A stretch of DNA of 64,000 nt. It comes from Nocardioides sediminis (lineage in GTDB: Bacteria > Actinomycetota > Actinomycetes > Propionibacteriales > Nocardioidaceae). The stretch covers positions 1-64,000 of the forward strand of contig NZ_PZYZ01000002.1 in NCBI RefSeq assembly GCF_003047295.1. The letters are read 5' to 3'. How positions within the stretch are numbered: position 1 is the first letter of the stretch; the number at the start of each line of letters is the position of its first letter. The translations under genes were made by a program, and so were the position numbers. This document shows positions 46,714 through 57,350 of this stretch, piece after piece. The notes beneath the pieces were generated by a model, which saw only the letters and a program-made list of their open reading frames with translations, was not told the DNA's origin and ran no database searches.

Positions 46714-47208
46714 CTACTCGGCGCGGACGTCCATGAGCGCGGCGTTGCCGCGGGAGTCGATCTTCACCTCGGCGACCGCGCCGTCCCGGAGCACCCGCTC
46801 CATCTCGGCGGCCTCGTCCTGGGGGAGGAACCAGCTCTCGATGCCGCAGCGGATCTCCCAGCCGGAGTCGTCACAGGCGAGGTAGGTCCCGGAGTCGGGG
46901 CGCTCGCGGAGGTAGTCCCGGGCCACGCTGTGCCCGCCCTCCTCGGCGAGCGTGATGTAGACGGCGCCGCTCTCCCCGTCGTCCATGGCCCCCTGCCCGG
47001 GCTGCCCGAACGACGAGCCGTCGTGGCGCAGGTCGGGGTAGCCCAGGGTGACGTAGGCGCCGCGGAACGGGTCGATGGGGTCCACCAGCTCGACCCGGAA
47101 GGTGTGGGTCTCGCCGGTGAGGCGCGCGGAGACCTGCGGGGCGACGCCGACGACGACCAGGGCCGCCTGCACGGCGACGACGATGCCCACGGTGAGCACG
47201 CGGTTCAT
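46714..47208 (-). CDS. GDYXXLXY-domain membrane-anchored protein
   Basis: 164 residues: an N-terminal hydrophobic segment (VGIVVAVQAALVVVGVAP), then the domain motif as RGAYVTLGY (family G-D-Y-x-x-L-x-Y). The rest is an extracytoplasmic beta-rich domain with a Cys pair (CDDSGWEIRC). Function unknown. The start overlaps the DUF2157 stop, and these two domains are usual partners. Confidence 0.85.
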   Translation of the reverse strand: MNRVLTVGIVVAVQAALVVVGVAPQVSARLTGETHTFRVELVDPIDPFRGAYVTLGYPDLRHDGSSFGQPGQGAMDDGESGAVYITLAEEGGHSVARDYLRERPDSGTYLACDDSGWEIRCGIESWFLPQDEAAEMERVLRDGAVAEVKIDSRGNAALMDVRAE

Positions 47209-48416
47209 GACGAGCTCCCTTCGAGGTTGGCCGAGATCTCGCGGCGGGCCCGGTCGAAGAGCACGCCCGTGCCGATGAACACCAGGCCCAGGACGACGAA
47301 GAGCCAGGCGCCCTGGATGATCGCGGCGAAGACCGCGAAGCTCTGGAAGGTCGTGAACACGACGAGCGCGACCATCGCGATCGCGGTCAGGGCGGGGTTG
47401 TCGCGCAGGGTGCCGAGGGCGGCGAGGCCGACGGCGACCACGACGTACGCCGCGACGCCGATGGCCGCGTGCGCCCAGTCGGCGGCGTCGACCGAGGACG
47501 TGTCGGTCCCGGTGTCCCACAGGACCATCAGCACGGAGAAGCCCAGCACGGCGAGGGCGCCGAGGGGCTCCCAGCGGGCGGTGCCCCGGGCAACGGCGAG
47601 GGCGACCGCGGCGGCGACGCCGGCCGCGACCAGGTCGAGGACGAGCCACAGGTTCCACTCGAAGCCGTCGGTGGTGGTGTAGGGGATCGCCGCCGCGAAC
47701 AGCGCGACCAGCGCCAGGGCACACCCGATGGTGCGCCAGGCGAAGGCGAACGCCTCCATGCCGCCGCGGTCCTGGACGACGGCGAGGGAGACCGCCAGGA
47801 CCGCCGCGGTGCCCAGCGCCAGCACGGCACCGGCCCCGCTGGCCGAGCCCGCGAGTGGCTGCCAGATCCACCACACCAGTCCGGTGCCGATGCCCACGAG
47901 CAGCGGCATCGCGGATCGGGTCAGGTAGGCGTGGACCAGCGTGCCGGCCGACCAGAGCCCGAGCAGCACCGGCTCGTAGGCCGGCACCTGCATCGACTGG
48001 GCAGCCTGGAAGATCGTGGCCCCGAAGGTCAGGGCGGCCAGCAGCCGCAGAGCCCCCAGCACCCCCGGGGTGAGCCGCGGCTCGGCGAGCTCGCCGCCGA
48101 CGAGGAAGGCCAGCCAGAACGCGGCCACCACGGCGAAGCGGAGCAGCGGGGGCAGCTGGTCGAGGTTGGCGGCCACCAGCCAGATCAGGCCGACGCCGAC
48201 GAAGAGGGCGCCCAAGGCCAGGAGCAGGCGCCCCAGCGAGAAGCGGCGGGTCTGCGCGACGGTCCGGTAGCGACCGGCGATGGCGGCGGCCTGGTCGGCG
48301 TCGAGGATGCCGGCCGACTGCCAGTCGGCGAGCTCGCGGTGCAGCCAGGCGAGCTGGGGAGCGGTCGCGTCCCGCAGCCCCTCGTGCGGGTCCCTGCGCG
48401 GGGTCGAGGTGGTCAT
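47205..48416 (-). CDS. DUF2157 membrane protein
   Basis: 403 residues. The N-terminal DUF2157 part (ELADWQSAGILDADQAAAIAGRY) is cytoplasmic; about twelve membrane helices follow, starting GRLLLALGALFVGVGLIWLVA. Function unknown. It is coupled by a four-base overlap to the GDYXXLXY gene, so the two likely form a membrane complex. ATG at 48416 has CATGCT six bases upstream. Confidence 0.87.
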   Translation of the reverse strand: MTTSTPRRDPHEGLRDATAPQLAWLHRELADWQSAGILDADQAAAIAGRYRTVAQTRRFSLGRLLLALGALFVGVGLIWLVAANLDQLPPLLRFAVVAAFWLAFLVGGELAEPRLTPGVLGALRLLAALTFGATIFQAAQSMQVPAYEPVLLGLWSAGTLVHAYLTRSAMPLLVGIGTGLVWWIWQPLAGSASGAGAVLALGTAAVLAVSLAVVQDRGGMEAFAFAWRTIGCALALVALFAAAIPYTTTDGFEWNLWLVLDLVAAGVAAAVALAVARGTARWEPLGALAVLGFSVLMVLWDTGTDTSSVDAADWAHAAIGVAAYVVVAVGLAALGTLRDNPALTAIAMVALVVFTTFQSFAVFAAIIQGAWLFVVLGLVFIGTGVLFDRARREISANLEGSSS

Positions 48417-48566
48417 GGGCCCAGCATGGCCGCCGGGACGGTGTTGCCGCATGAGTACGAAGTCCCGGTCCAGTCGTCCGACCGGACCAGTACCCGATGC
48501 CCGTACGACGGTTCCTCCTCGATGCGTGTTGTCCGGCCGTTCGGGATCGTCTGGTTAAAAGCGGCC

Positions 48567-49430
48567 ATGACGTCGACGAGAGCGCCGAGGGGGCAGGCGA
48601 GCAGCTGGGCACGGCTGGGAGTGGGCGCCGGCGCGCTGGGTGCGATCGCCGGCGCAGCGTCGTACGGCGCCCGGGGGCTGCTGGCCCGGCAGGCGGCGCT
48701 CGCACGGTCCCGGATCAACCACCACCCGCTCGGCGAGGTCCCGCCGGACGCCGACAAGGTGTGGAAGAAGCGGTACGGCGACCCGGTCGATCTGCTCGTC
48801 CTCGGCGACTCGATCGCCGCCGGGCTGGGGGCGGACGCGGCCAAGCACACGCTGGGCGGCGGACTTGCCCGCCGGGTGGCCAAGCGCACCGGCCGCGCGG
48901 TCCGTCTACGCACCGCCGCCCGGGTGGGGTCCGAGAGCTCGGAACTGGCCGGCCAGGTGGCGGACCTGCCCGCGGACTACCGGGCGGACGTCGCGGTCGT
49001 CGTGGTGGGCGGGAACGACGTGACGCACCGGGTCCCGACCGCCGACTCCGTGCGGCACCTCACCGAGGCGATCACCGCTCTGGGGGAGCGGGGGACTCCG
49101 GTGGTGGTCGGCACCTGTCCCGACCTCGGTGCCCTGCGGCCGGTGCCGCAGCCGTTGCGCTCGCTCGGGTCCCGCGCCTCACGCCAGCTGGCGGCGGCCC
49201 AGCGCGAGGCCGCCCTGGCCGCCGGGGCCCGGGTGGTGTCGCTGGCCCACGTCGTGGGGCCCTTCTTCATCACCAACCCCGACGAGATGTTCAGCCTGGA
49301 CCGGTTCCACCCCAGCACGCACGGCTACAAGCGGACCGCGGCGGCGATGCTGCCCTCGGTGCTCGCCGCGCTCGGCCACGCGGACGCGGTGCCGTTCGGG
49401 CACCACGCACCGGACCGGGTGCAGGGATAG
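48567..49430 (+). CDS. SGNH/GDSL-family hydrolase
   Basis: 287 residues. An N-terminal hydrophobic stretch (GVGAGALGAIAGAASYGARG) may be an anchor or signal. SGNH blocks: I LLVLGDSIAAGLGAD (Ser), III VVVGGNDVTH (Gly, Asn) and V DRFHPSTHGYKRTA (Asp/His). An esterase or lipase is likely, substrate unknown. It converges on the DUF5994 gene with a six-base gap. Confidence 0.88.
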   Translation: MTSTRAPRGQASSWARLGVGAGALGAIAGAASYGARGLLARQAALARSRINHHPLGEVPPDADKVWKKRYGDPVDLLVLGDSIAAGLGADAAKHTLGGGLARRVAKRTGRAVRLRTAARVGSESSELAGQVADLPADYRADVAVVVVGGNDVTHRVPTADSVRHLTEAITALGERGTPVVVGTCPDLGALRPVPQPLRSLGSRASRQLAAAQREAALAAGARVVSLAHVVGPFFITNPDEMFSLDRFHPSTHGYKRTAAAMLPSVLAALGHADAVPFGHHAPDRVQG

Positions 49431-49436
49431 CGCCGC

Positions 49437-49970
49437 TCACCCGGGTCGCGGCACGCTGGCGGGGTCGGCGCCCCATCCGGCACCCCCGTCAATGCGCCAG
49501 TGGCCGCTCGGGTCGACGTCGTCGGCATCGGTGACGGCGTCCAGCAGGTCGCCGGCCGAGTGCGCGTTGCCGGGGGTGGAGGCGGCGAGGAGCGCCTCCT
49601 CGCCGTCGGCGTCGCCGAAGGTCGGAGGCACGACGAGAAGGCGCACCGTGGTGCCGTCGGCGGTCCGGAGGTCGACGCGGTGCGAGTCGGCGTGGGGGAG
49701 GAGACCGGTCTCGACCCGACGGCCGGTCGCCTGGACGTGGTGGACGACTCGGTCCCAGTCCGGCGGGGAGCACAGGACTGAGGTGACCCGGCCGAGGTGC
49801 GCCGGGAAGTGGTCGAGGAGGTCGGCGACCTCGACGGCGAGGTCACGGCTGCGTGGCCACCAGCCCCCGTCGAGCCGGTCGTCCCCGGCAGGGGTCACGA
49901 GCCGGAGCCGGGGCGGAGGTCGCCCCGAGCCGCCGTTGGCAGCGGGAGCGGAGGGAGTGGGCGTCGTCAT
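49437..49970 (-). CDS. DUF5994 protein
   Basis: 177 residues. The family opening is LDGGWWPRSRDLAVEVADLL, and the middle contains WDRVVHHVQATGRRVETG and VRLLVVPP. Family function unknown; DUF5994 genes in actinobacteria are often stress-associated. No membrane segment. It lies between the SGNH hydrolase and MBL-rhodanese genes. Confidence 0.8.
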   Translation of the reverse strand: MTTPTPSAPAANGGSGRPPPRLRLVTPAGDDRLDGGWWPRSRDLAVEVADLLDHFPAHLGRVTSVLCSPPDWDRVVHHVQATGRRVETGLLPHADSHRVDLRTADGTTVRLLVVPPTFGDADGEEALLAASTPGNAHSAGDLLDAVTDADDVDPSGHWRIDGGAGWGADPASVPRPG

Positions 49971-50051
49971 GGCGACCGCCTTCTCGACCGGTGGCCGGGC
50001 TCCGGCGGAGTCGGTGGACAGGTCGTCCCTGCCACCGTACGTCGTGCGTGA

Positions 50052-51416
50052 TCAGGCCGCCGGTCGTCCGGCGACCGTGGCGAGGCCGGTCGAGGCGATC
50101 TGCTCCCAGTCGTCGGTGACCAGTACGACGTCGCGACCGCGGCGGGCCAGCAGGCTGGCCGCGATGGCGGCGCGGAAGCCGCTGCGGCAGTGCACCCAGA
50201 CCTGACCGGCGGGCAGGCGCGGGATGGCGGCCTCCAGGTCGTGCAGCGGGACGTGCAGCGAGTCGGGCAGGTGGGACGCGTGGTACTCCGCGTCCAGCCG
50301 GACGTCCAGCGTCACGCTGCGGGGATGTGGCTGCCGGGCGACCCGGGAGTACGTCGCCCAGTCGGCGACGCGGTAGTCCGTGCTGTCCGCCCACGTGCCC
50401 ACCGGGCCCAGCAGGTGGGTGGCCCGCACCGCAATGCCGATCTGCGCGAGGTCGTGGACGCCGGCCGCCAGGTCGTCGGGGGAGACGCTGACCAGGACGA
50501 CGTCGGCGCCCCACGGCACCAGCCACCCGGCGTACGTCGCGAGCTGCGGGCAGTCCTCGATGTTCACCGAGCCGGTGAGGTGGGCTCGGGCGAACGCGTG
50601 CCGGCGGCGGAGGTCGAGCACCCAGGAGCCGGCCCGCACGGCGGCGTGCACCTCGTCCTCGTCGATCTCCGCCGGCGCGAGGACGGGCGTCGCCCCGGCG
50701 CCCGCCCGGTTGAGGGCGGACATGTGGCGGTAGTAGCGCGGGACGGGGCCGAACCCGGCGACCAGCGCCTCGACCCAGGCGTCGCGGGGCGTCCACAGGA
50801 CGGGGTTGACCGCGCGCTCGTCGCCGACGGTGCCGTGGACGGCGTCGGTGGCGGACGTCGCTGCGCAGAGGCTGCCGAAGCCGTGCGTGGGGTGCAGGGC
50901 GACCTCGTCGTCGAGGGCGCCGAGCTGGCGGGCACTCTCCCACTGGGCGCGGCCCATCATCCGGCTCAGGAGCGGGTCGACGAGGTCGGTGCGGCCGACG
51001 GTGCCGTGCAGGAGGCTGCCTCCCGAGAGCACGGAGCGGGCGCCCGACTCGGGGTCGGTCACGAGGAAGGACTGGTGGTGGAGGGTGTGGCCCGGCGTGG
51101 ACAGGACCTGCACGACGAGGTCGCCGACGCCGAGGATGTCGCCCCCGCGGACCCCGGTGCGGTCCACCGTGACGCGCTCGTCGGCGGAGAGCCAGTAGTC
51201 CGCGCCGTGCCGCCGCGCCAGCCCCGGGGCGCCGGAGACGTAGTCGTTGTGCACGTGGGTGTCGGCCACGGCGACGATCCGGACGCCCGCCTCCTCGGCG
51301 GCGAGCTCGAGCGGGCGCCAGTCCCGCGGCGGGTCGACGACCAGGGCGCTCGCCCCGTCGTGGACCAGGTGTGCACGGTTGCCCCGCTCGGGCACCTCGA
51401 CGACGACGACCTGCAT
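50052..51416 (-). CDS. MBL-fold hydrolase fused to rhodanese domains
   Basis: 454 residues. The metallo-beta-lactamase domain (1-about 230) has TxHVHND as VADTHVHNDYVSG, STPGHTLHHQSF and PTHGFGS, close to persulfide dioxygenases and related thiol hydrolases. Two rhodanese domains follow: the first (DLRRRHAFARAHLTGSVNI) lacks the catalytic Cys, the second has VWVHCRSGFRAAIA. Persulfide or sulfane-sulfur handling is inferred. The promoter contains TTACTACAATT (51478-51488), shared with the regulator/hemerythrin promoter at 60.73 kb, suggesting the same regulon. Confidence 0.88.
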   Translation of the reverse strand: MQVVVVEVPERGNRAHLVHDGASALVVDPPRDWRPLELAAEEAGVRIVAVADTHVHNDYVSGAPGLARRHGADYWLSADERVTVDRTGVRGGDILGVGDLVVQVLSTPGHTLHHQSFLVTDPESGARSVLSGGSLLHGTVGRTDLVDPLLSRMMGRAQWESARQLGALDDEVALHPTHGFGSLCAATSATDAVHGTVGDERAVNPVLWTPRDAWVEALVAGFGPVPRYYRHMSALNRAGAGATPVLAPAEIDEDEVHAAVRAGSWVLDLRRRHAFARAHLTGSVNIEDCPQLATYAGWLVPWGADVVLVSVSPDDLAAGVHDLAQIGIAVRATHLLGPVGTWADSTDYRVADWATYSRVARQPHPRSVTLDVRLDAEYHASHLPDSLHVPLHDLEAAIPRLPAGQVWVHCRSGFRAAIAASLLARRGRDVVLVTDDWEQIASTGLATVAGRPAA

Positions 51417-51477
51417 GGCCCCTCCCGGGTCTCGTTCGTGCCGGCCCGACGGCGGCGGATCACTAAAGTCGAGCAAG

Positions 51478-51488
51478 TTACTACAATT
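51478..51488. promoter_or_regulatory. AATTGTAGTAA motif, MBL-rhodanese promoter
   Basis: On the gene's strand the sequence is AATTGTAGTAA, overlapping the expected -35 of the MBL-rhodanese gene. The same eleven bases occur at 60730-60740. Such AT-rich identity is very improbable by chance at this GC content. Confidence 0.55.
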
Positions 51489-51533
51489 AAACCAGACCGA
51501 CCCGGGGTCGTGGTCCGGAACGCCGGCGTGGCG

Positions 51534-52409
51534 TCAGCGCCGTCGCTGACGCACCAGGTGGGTGCGCGCGGTGGCCACGACGGCCTCGGTCAGGGTCGTG
51601 AGGGGAGCGGAGGCGATCCGCCAGTGCTGCCAGTGCAGCGGCACGTCGAGGTGCCGTCCCCCGGCGACCTCCACCAGCGCGCCGCTGGCCAGGTGCTCGG
51701 CGGCGAGCAGCTCGGGGATCGCGCCCCAGCCCAGTCCGGCCCGGATGGCGGCCAGGTAGCCGTCCCCGGCGCTCACCGTGTGGACGGCGCCGGTCAGGGC
51801 GCGGGTCGTCGCCTTCGCCACGAGCCGGGCCGGGATCTCGTCGGAGGCGTGGAACCGTGCCCGGGGCGCGGCGGCCAGGCTGCGGGTGTCGGTGATGCCG
51901 AGCCCCGGCGCCGCGACCGCGCGGTAGCGCAGCGCGCCGATCGGCACCGACCGGCAGCCCTGCACCGCCTCCCCGGCCGTGGTGACCGCTGCCATCACGG
52001 CGCCGGCCCGCAGCAGCGCGGCGGTGTGGTTCTCGTCGTCGACCCGGACGTCGAACGCCGTGCCGGCCTCGGCGCCCGCGACCCGCAGCGCCTCGACGAA
52101 CCAGGTCGAGACCGAGTCGGCGTTGGCGGCGAGGGGGAGGGTCGCGTGCGTGCCGCGCTGGTGCAGCACTGCCTCGGTGTCGGCCTCGAGCTCGGCGACC
52201 TGGCGGGCCAGCCGCACGAGGTGCTCCCCGGCGCTGGTGGCGACGCACGGGCGCGTACGACGTACGAGCACGGCGCCCGTGACGTTCTCCAGCGACCGCA
52301 CGCGTTGGGAGACCGCCGACGGCGTCAGGTGCAGCTCGCGGGCGGCGGACTCGAACGACCCCGTGTCGACGACGGCGGAGAGGGCGGCCAGCTGGGCTCG
52401 GTCGTACAT
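51534..52409 (-). CDS. lysG: LysG/ArgP-type LysR transcriptional regulator
   Basis: 291 residues. The LysR HTH is AQLAALSAVVDTGSFESAARELHLTPSAVSQRVRSLE with the ArgP/LysG-type continuation; the effector domain follows (DSVSTWFVEAL). It is divergent from a LysE-type exporter, the classic LysG-LysE arrangement in which intracellular Lys/Arg/His switches on export. The ATG follows TAGCAT by six bases. Confidence 0.92.
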   Translation of the reverse strand: MYDRAQLAALSAVVDTGSFESAARELHLTPSAVSQRVRSLENVTGAVLVRRTRPCVATSAGEHLVRLARQVAELEADTEAVLHQRGTHATLPLAANADSVSTWFVEALRVAGAEAGTAFDVRVDDENHTAALLRAGAVMAAVTTAGEAVQGCRSVPIGALRYRAVAAPGLGITDTRSLAAAPRARFHASDEIPARLVAKATTRALTGAVHTVSAGDGYLAAIRAGLGWGAIPELLAAEHLASGALVEVAGGRHLDVPLHWQHWRIASAPLTTLTEAVVATARTHLVRQRRR

Positions 52410-52478
52410 GAAGCGATGCTAAGCAGTACGCAATTACTTTCGCTGGATTGCATCTCGTGGGACACCTAGCCTCGACGC
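52410..52478. promoter_or_regulatory. lysG/lysE divergent promoter
   Basis: Minus-strand TAGCAT (52416-52421) serves lysG and plus-strand TAGCCT (52467-52472) serves lysE, each six bases from its start. Between them lies an AT-richer stretch with GCAAT (about 52429) and ATTGC half-sites, a likely LysG site. Confidence 0.5.
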
Positions 52479-53087
52479 GTGATCGCCACCGCCCTGGCCG
52501 GCCTCGGCACCGGCCTCTCCCTGATCGTCGCCATCGGCGCGCAGAACGCCTTCGTGCTGCGTCAGGGGATCCGGCGCGAGCACGTCATGGCGGTGGCGCT
52601 GCTGTGCTCGGTCGCCGACGCCGCGCTGATCCTGGCGGGGGTGACGGGCATCGGCACGCTCGTGGAGCGGGCGCCCGTCGTGCTCGACCTCGTGCGCTGG
52701 GCGGGCGCGGCGTTCCTCCTGGGGTACGCCGTGCTGGCGCTGCGCCGTGCCGCGCGTCCGGGTGAGCTCCACGCCGCGACCGGCGGAGCGCCGGTGGGCC
52801 TGCGGCCCGTGGTCCTCACCGCGGCGGCGCTGACCTTCCTCAACCCGCACGTCTACCTCGACACCGTCCTGCTGCTCGGCTCCATCGCCAACCAGCACGG
52901 CCCCGACGGCCGCTGGGTCTTCGCCCTCGGGGCGACCGCGGGCAGCGTGGTGTGGTTCTTCGGCCTCGGGTACGGCGCGCGCCGGCTCGCGCCGCTGTTC
53001 GCCCGGCCCTCCGCGTGGCGGGTGCTCGACGGGGTGATCGCGGTGGTGATGGCGACCATCGCGCTGTCCCTCGTCCTGGGCGGCTGA
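52479..53087 (+). CDS. lysE: LysE/ArgO-family amino-acid exporter
   Basis: 202 residues with five to six membrane helices. Family landmarks are LIVAIGAQNAFVLRQGIRREH near the N-terminus and LTFLNPHVYLDTVLLLG in the middle. It exports basic amino acids across the inner membrane, probably under LysG. The GTG lies six bases after TAGCCT. Confidence 0.94.
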   Translation: MIATALAGLGTGLSLIVAIGAQNAFVLRQGIRREHVMAVALLCSVADAALILAGVTGIGTLVERAPVVLDLVRWAGAAFLLGYAVLALRRAARPGELHAATGGAPVGLRPVVLTAAALTFLNPHVYLDTVLLLGSIANQHGPDGRWVFALGATAGSVVWFFGLGYGARRLAPLFARPSAWRVLDGVIAVVMATIALSLVLGG

Positions 53088-53108
53088 TCCGGTCGTTAGG
53101 GTGCCGGG

Positions 53109-54017
53109 GTGGTCTCCCTCTCCCCGCGCCGGGTCGTCTCGGCGGTGCGCCGCCGCCGCGCCACCACCGAGGTCGTCGTACCCGCTCCGGAGCAGACGCC
53201 GGAGCAGCGGCGTCGGGAGCGGCGTCGGGAGCGGCGGCGCCGGCTGCGGACGATGAGCCTCACCGAGCTCGCCGAGGAGTTCGGCACCGACAAGTGGGGC
53301 GTGCACCACTACACCCCGCACTACGAGCGGCACCTCGAGCACCTGCGGCGCCGGGAGTTCACCCTGCTCGAGATCGGCGTCGGCGGCTACACCCGGCGCA
53401 AGCGCAGCGGGGCGTCGCTGAAGATGTGGCGCTGGTTCTTCCCCCGCGCGCGGATCGTGGGCCTGGACATCGAGGACAAGTCGTTCATCGACCAGGGCCC
53501 GATCGTGACCTACCAGGGGGACCAGACCGACCCGGAGGTATTCCACCGGATCTTCGCCGAGCAGGGCGTCCCGATGGTCGTCGTCGACGACGGCAGCCAC
53601 GTTCCGGCGCACGTCCGCGCGACCTTCGGCATCGTCTTCCCGCTGCTGCCCGACGGTGCGATCTACTGCATCGAGGACACCCAGACGTCCTACTGGCCCG
53701 CGTGGGGCGGCCAGCTCGACCCGCGGGCCCGCGGGACGTCGATGGACATGGTCAAGGACCTCGTCGACGGCCTCAACCACGAGGAGCTGCTCGTCGAGGG
53801 CTACGAGCCGACCTACACCGACACCCACGTCCGGGCGGTGCACTGCTACCACAACCTCGTCGTCATCGAGAAGGGTGACAACCGCGAGGGCACCAACAAG
53901 GACACGAGCTCCGGGCACTTCCACGGGTCCTCGCCCGACCCCGCCCTGGCCGCGGCGTCGAACCCCGCGGCGAGCCCCGAGGCAAGCCTCGAGGAGACCG
54001 CCGAGGAGGCGCCGTGA
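53109..54017 (+). CDS. Class I SAM-dependent methyltransferase (MycE/CmcI-like)
   Basis: 302 residues. An Arg/Glu-rich N-terminal stretch (RRRERRRERRRRLR, a tandem DNA repeat) precedes the domain. Methyltransferase features: FGTDKWGVHHYTPHYERHL, LLEIGVGG (SAM site), VGLDIEDKS, VVDDGSHVPAH and IYCIEDTQTSYWP. These resemble sugar O-methyltransferases of macrolide pathways. The last about 40 residues are low-complexity Ala/Ser/Pro/Glu. GTG follows TAGGGT by six bases. The stop overlaps the ATP-grasp start (GTGA). Confidence 0.82.
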   Translation: MVSLSPRRVVSAVRRRRATTEVVVPAPEQTPEQRRRERRRERRRRLRTMSLTELAEEFGTDKWGVHHYTPHYERHLEHLRRREFTLLEIGVGGYTRRKRSGASLKMWRWFFPRARIVGLDIEDKSFIDQGPIVTYQGDQTDPEVFHRIFAEQGVPMVVVDDGSHVPAHVRATFGIVFPLLPDGAIYCIEDTQTSYWPAWGGQLDPRARGTSMDMVKDLVDGLNHEELLVEGYEPTYTDTHVRAVHCYHNLVVIEKGDNREGTNKDTSSGHFHGSSPDPALAAASNPAASPEASLEETAEEAP

Positions 54018-54889
54018 CCGTGCTCCTCGCCACGAGCTCCGACTGGCCTGTGGGGGAGCCGGGAGCCCCGGCGCTCGACGCCGCCCTCGCCGAGCGGGGG
54101 ATCGATGCGCGGTGGGCCGTGTGGGACGACGGCACCGTCGACTGGGACTCCGCCGACCTCGTCGCCGTGCGGTCCACGTGGGACTACATGGCACGGCCGA
54201 CCGCGTTCCTCGACTGGGCCCGGTCGCTTGAGCCGTCCCGGCTCCTCAACGGCGCCGACGTCTTCGCCTGGAACGTCGACAAGGACTACCTGACCCGCCT
54301 GTCCGGGGTGCCCGTCGTGCCCACCCTCACCGCGGACGACCGGGCCGGTCTCGCGGACGCCGTACGCCGCTTCGGCCGCACCGTCGTCAAGCCGCGGGTG
54401 GGCGCGGGCGGGGCCGGCGTGATCGTCGTCGACGACCCGGACGACGAGCGCCTCGGGCAGGACGTCGTGGACCACCCCGCGCTGCCGACGGCCCGCGGCC
54501 CCTGGATCGCGCAACCTCTCGTCGAGTCGGTGCGCACCGTCGGCGAGACCTCGGTCTTCGTCCTCGACGGGGTGGCGGTCTCCCAGGTCGACAAGGTCCC
54601 CGGGAAGGACGAGATCCGCGTGCACGAGCACTACGGCGGCGAGTCCGCCCCGGTGGCGCTGAGCCCGGAGCTGGCCGAGCTGGCGTCCGCGGCGATCGTC
54701 GCGGCCGGCGGGTTCACCGGTCGCCCGCTCGACTACGGACGGGTCGACCTGCTGCACCACGAGGGTCGGTGGTGCGTGAGCGAGCTCGAGGTCACCGAGC
54801 CCGGGCTCTACCTCGACGTGCTGCCCGCCAACGCCGGCGCCTTCGCCGACCTCGTGGCCGCGCGGCTCGACACGCCGGACGGTCGCTGA
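54014..54889 (+). CDS. ATP-grasp family ligase
   Basis: 291 residues. ATP-grasp features are seen: FAWNVDKDYLTRLSGVPVVP, RTVVKPRVGAGGAGVIVV (P-loop-like glycine stretch) and the C-terminal metal sites VDLLHHEGRWCVSELEVTEPG. Enzymes of this kind join a carboxylate to an amine or thiol, as in RimK/glutathione-synthetase-like proteins. It lies between the methyltransferase and OsmC genes with overlaps on both sides, suggesting a shared small-molecule or peptide product. Confidence 0.82.
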   Translation: MTVLLATSSDWPVGEPGAPALDAALAERGIDARWAVWDDGTVDWDSADLVAVRSTWDYMARPTAFLDWARSLEPSRLLNGADVFAWNVDKDYLTRLSGVPVVPTLTADDRAGLADAVRRFGRTVVKPRVGAGGAGVIVVDDPDDERLGQDVVDHPALPTARGPWIAQPLVESVRTVGETSVFVLDGVAVSQVDKVPGKDEIRVHEHYGGESAPVALSPELAELASAAIVAAGGFTGRPLDYGRVDLLHHEGRWCVSELEVTEPGLYLDVLPANAGAFADLVAARLDTPDGR

Positions 54890-55353
54890 TGGACCACACC
54901 TACGCGCTCGACCTGGAGTGGCGCGGCAACCGCGGCACCGGCACCAGCGGCTACCGCGACTACGCCCGCGACGTGGTGCTGCACGCGTCCGGGAAGCCCG
55001 CGCTCGAGGGATCGGCCGACCCGACCTTCCGCGGCGACGCCTCGCGGTGGAACCCCGAGGAGCTGCTGGTCGCCGCGCTGGCCCAGTGCCACCTGCTGTC
55101 CTACCTGCACATGGCGGTGACGCACGGCGTCGTCGTGACGGCGTACACCGACTCGCCCGTCGGCACCATGGCACAGGTCGGGGTGGGCGGGCGCTTCACC
55201 CGCGTGCTCCTGCGCCCGGTCGTGACCGTCGCCGACCGGTCCCAGGTCGAGGTGGCCACGCGCATCCACGCGGAGGCGAGCGAGGCGTGCTTCATCGCCG
55301 CGTCGGTGAACTTCCCGGTGGACCACCAACCGACCGTCCTCGTCGCCCCTTGA
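54889..55353 (+). CDS. OsmC-family thiol peroxidase
   Basis: 154 residues. The peroxidatic Cys is in ALAQCHLLSYLHMA and the resolving Cys in EACFIAASVNFPV; RWNPEELLVAAL is the typical helix start. OsmC/Ohr proteins reduce organic hydroperoxides. Start ATG overlaps the ATP-grasp stop by one base (TGATG), so all three genes are likely one operon. Confidence 0.9.
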   Translation: MDHTYALDLEWRGNRGTGTSGYRDYARDVVLHASGKPALEGSADPTFRGDASRWNPEELLVAALAQCHLLSYLHMAVTHGVVVTAYTDSPVGTMAQVGVGGRFTRVLLRPVVTVADRSQVEVATRIHAEASEACFIAASVNFPVDHQPTVLVAP

Positions 55354-55357
55354 GTCG

Positions 55358-55384
55358 TTTGCACTCTCCGGGGGCGAGTGCTAA
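55358..55384. promoter_or_regulatory. CIRCE element 1 (HrcA operator)
   Basis: TTTGCACTC (55358-55366), nine bases, GAGTGCTAA (55376-55384): one mismatch from the CIRCE consensus TTAGCACTC-N9-GAGTGCTAA. It lies upstream of groEL. Confidence 0.92.
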
Positions 55385-55395
55385 ACATGAGGCTG

Positions 55396-55416
55396 GCACT
55401 CTCATCAGGAGAGTGA
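55396..55416. promoter_or_regulatory. CIRCE element 2 (HrcA operator)
   Basis: GCACTC (55396-55401), nine bases, GAGTGA (55411-55416). A shorter CIRCE-like dyad 12 bases after the first, giving tandem HrcA sites before groEL. Confidence 0.75.
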
Positions 55417-55543
55417 CAACTCGGTTTCGGTGACGCTGAGGCTCGTGCGCCGACGGGAATGGTCCGTCGGTCCGTGCGGGTCGTCCGTCGCGGGCAGCCC
55501 GCCGACGCCCCACCCACAGACTCATCACGAAGGAAATCGCTGA

Positions 55544-57181
<1,638 letters not shown>

Positions 57182-57211
57182 GTCCAGCACCCCCGCTCCA
57201 CCAGCAGTTCC

Positions 57212-57247
57212 CAGCAGGGCCTCCACCTCCGGGTGGGGGCCCTGCTG
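57212..57247 (+). terminator. groEL terminator hairpin
   Basis: CAGCAGGGCC-T-CCACC pairs with GGTGG-G-GGCCCTGCTG: a sixteen-position stem with one G-U pair and a four-base loop, 30 bases after the groEL stop. Confidence 0.8.
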
Positions 57248-57281
57248 CCGTCTCTGGGCACGGGCGGCTCGGCACTCGGGC

Positions 57282-57334
57282 AGCTTGAGTGTGGCTTCGG
57301 TGTCGGCTGGTGACACCGGAGCCACACACAAGCT
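57282..57334. repeat. 53-bp palindrome between groEL and nirK
   Basis: Two 23-base arms (57282-57304 and 57312-57334) pair with two mismatches around a seven-base loop. It starts with AGCTTG and ends with CAAGCT. It follows the groEL terminator, so it is not needed for that role; it may end nirK transcription or be a repeat element. Confidence 0.7.
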
Positions 57335-57350
57335 CCGCGCCGCGCAACGG

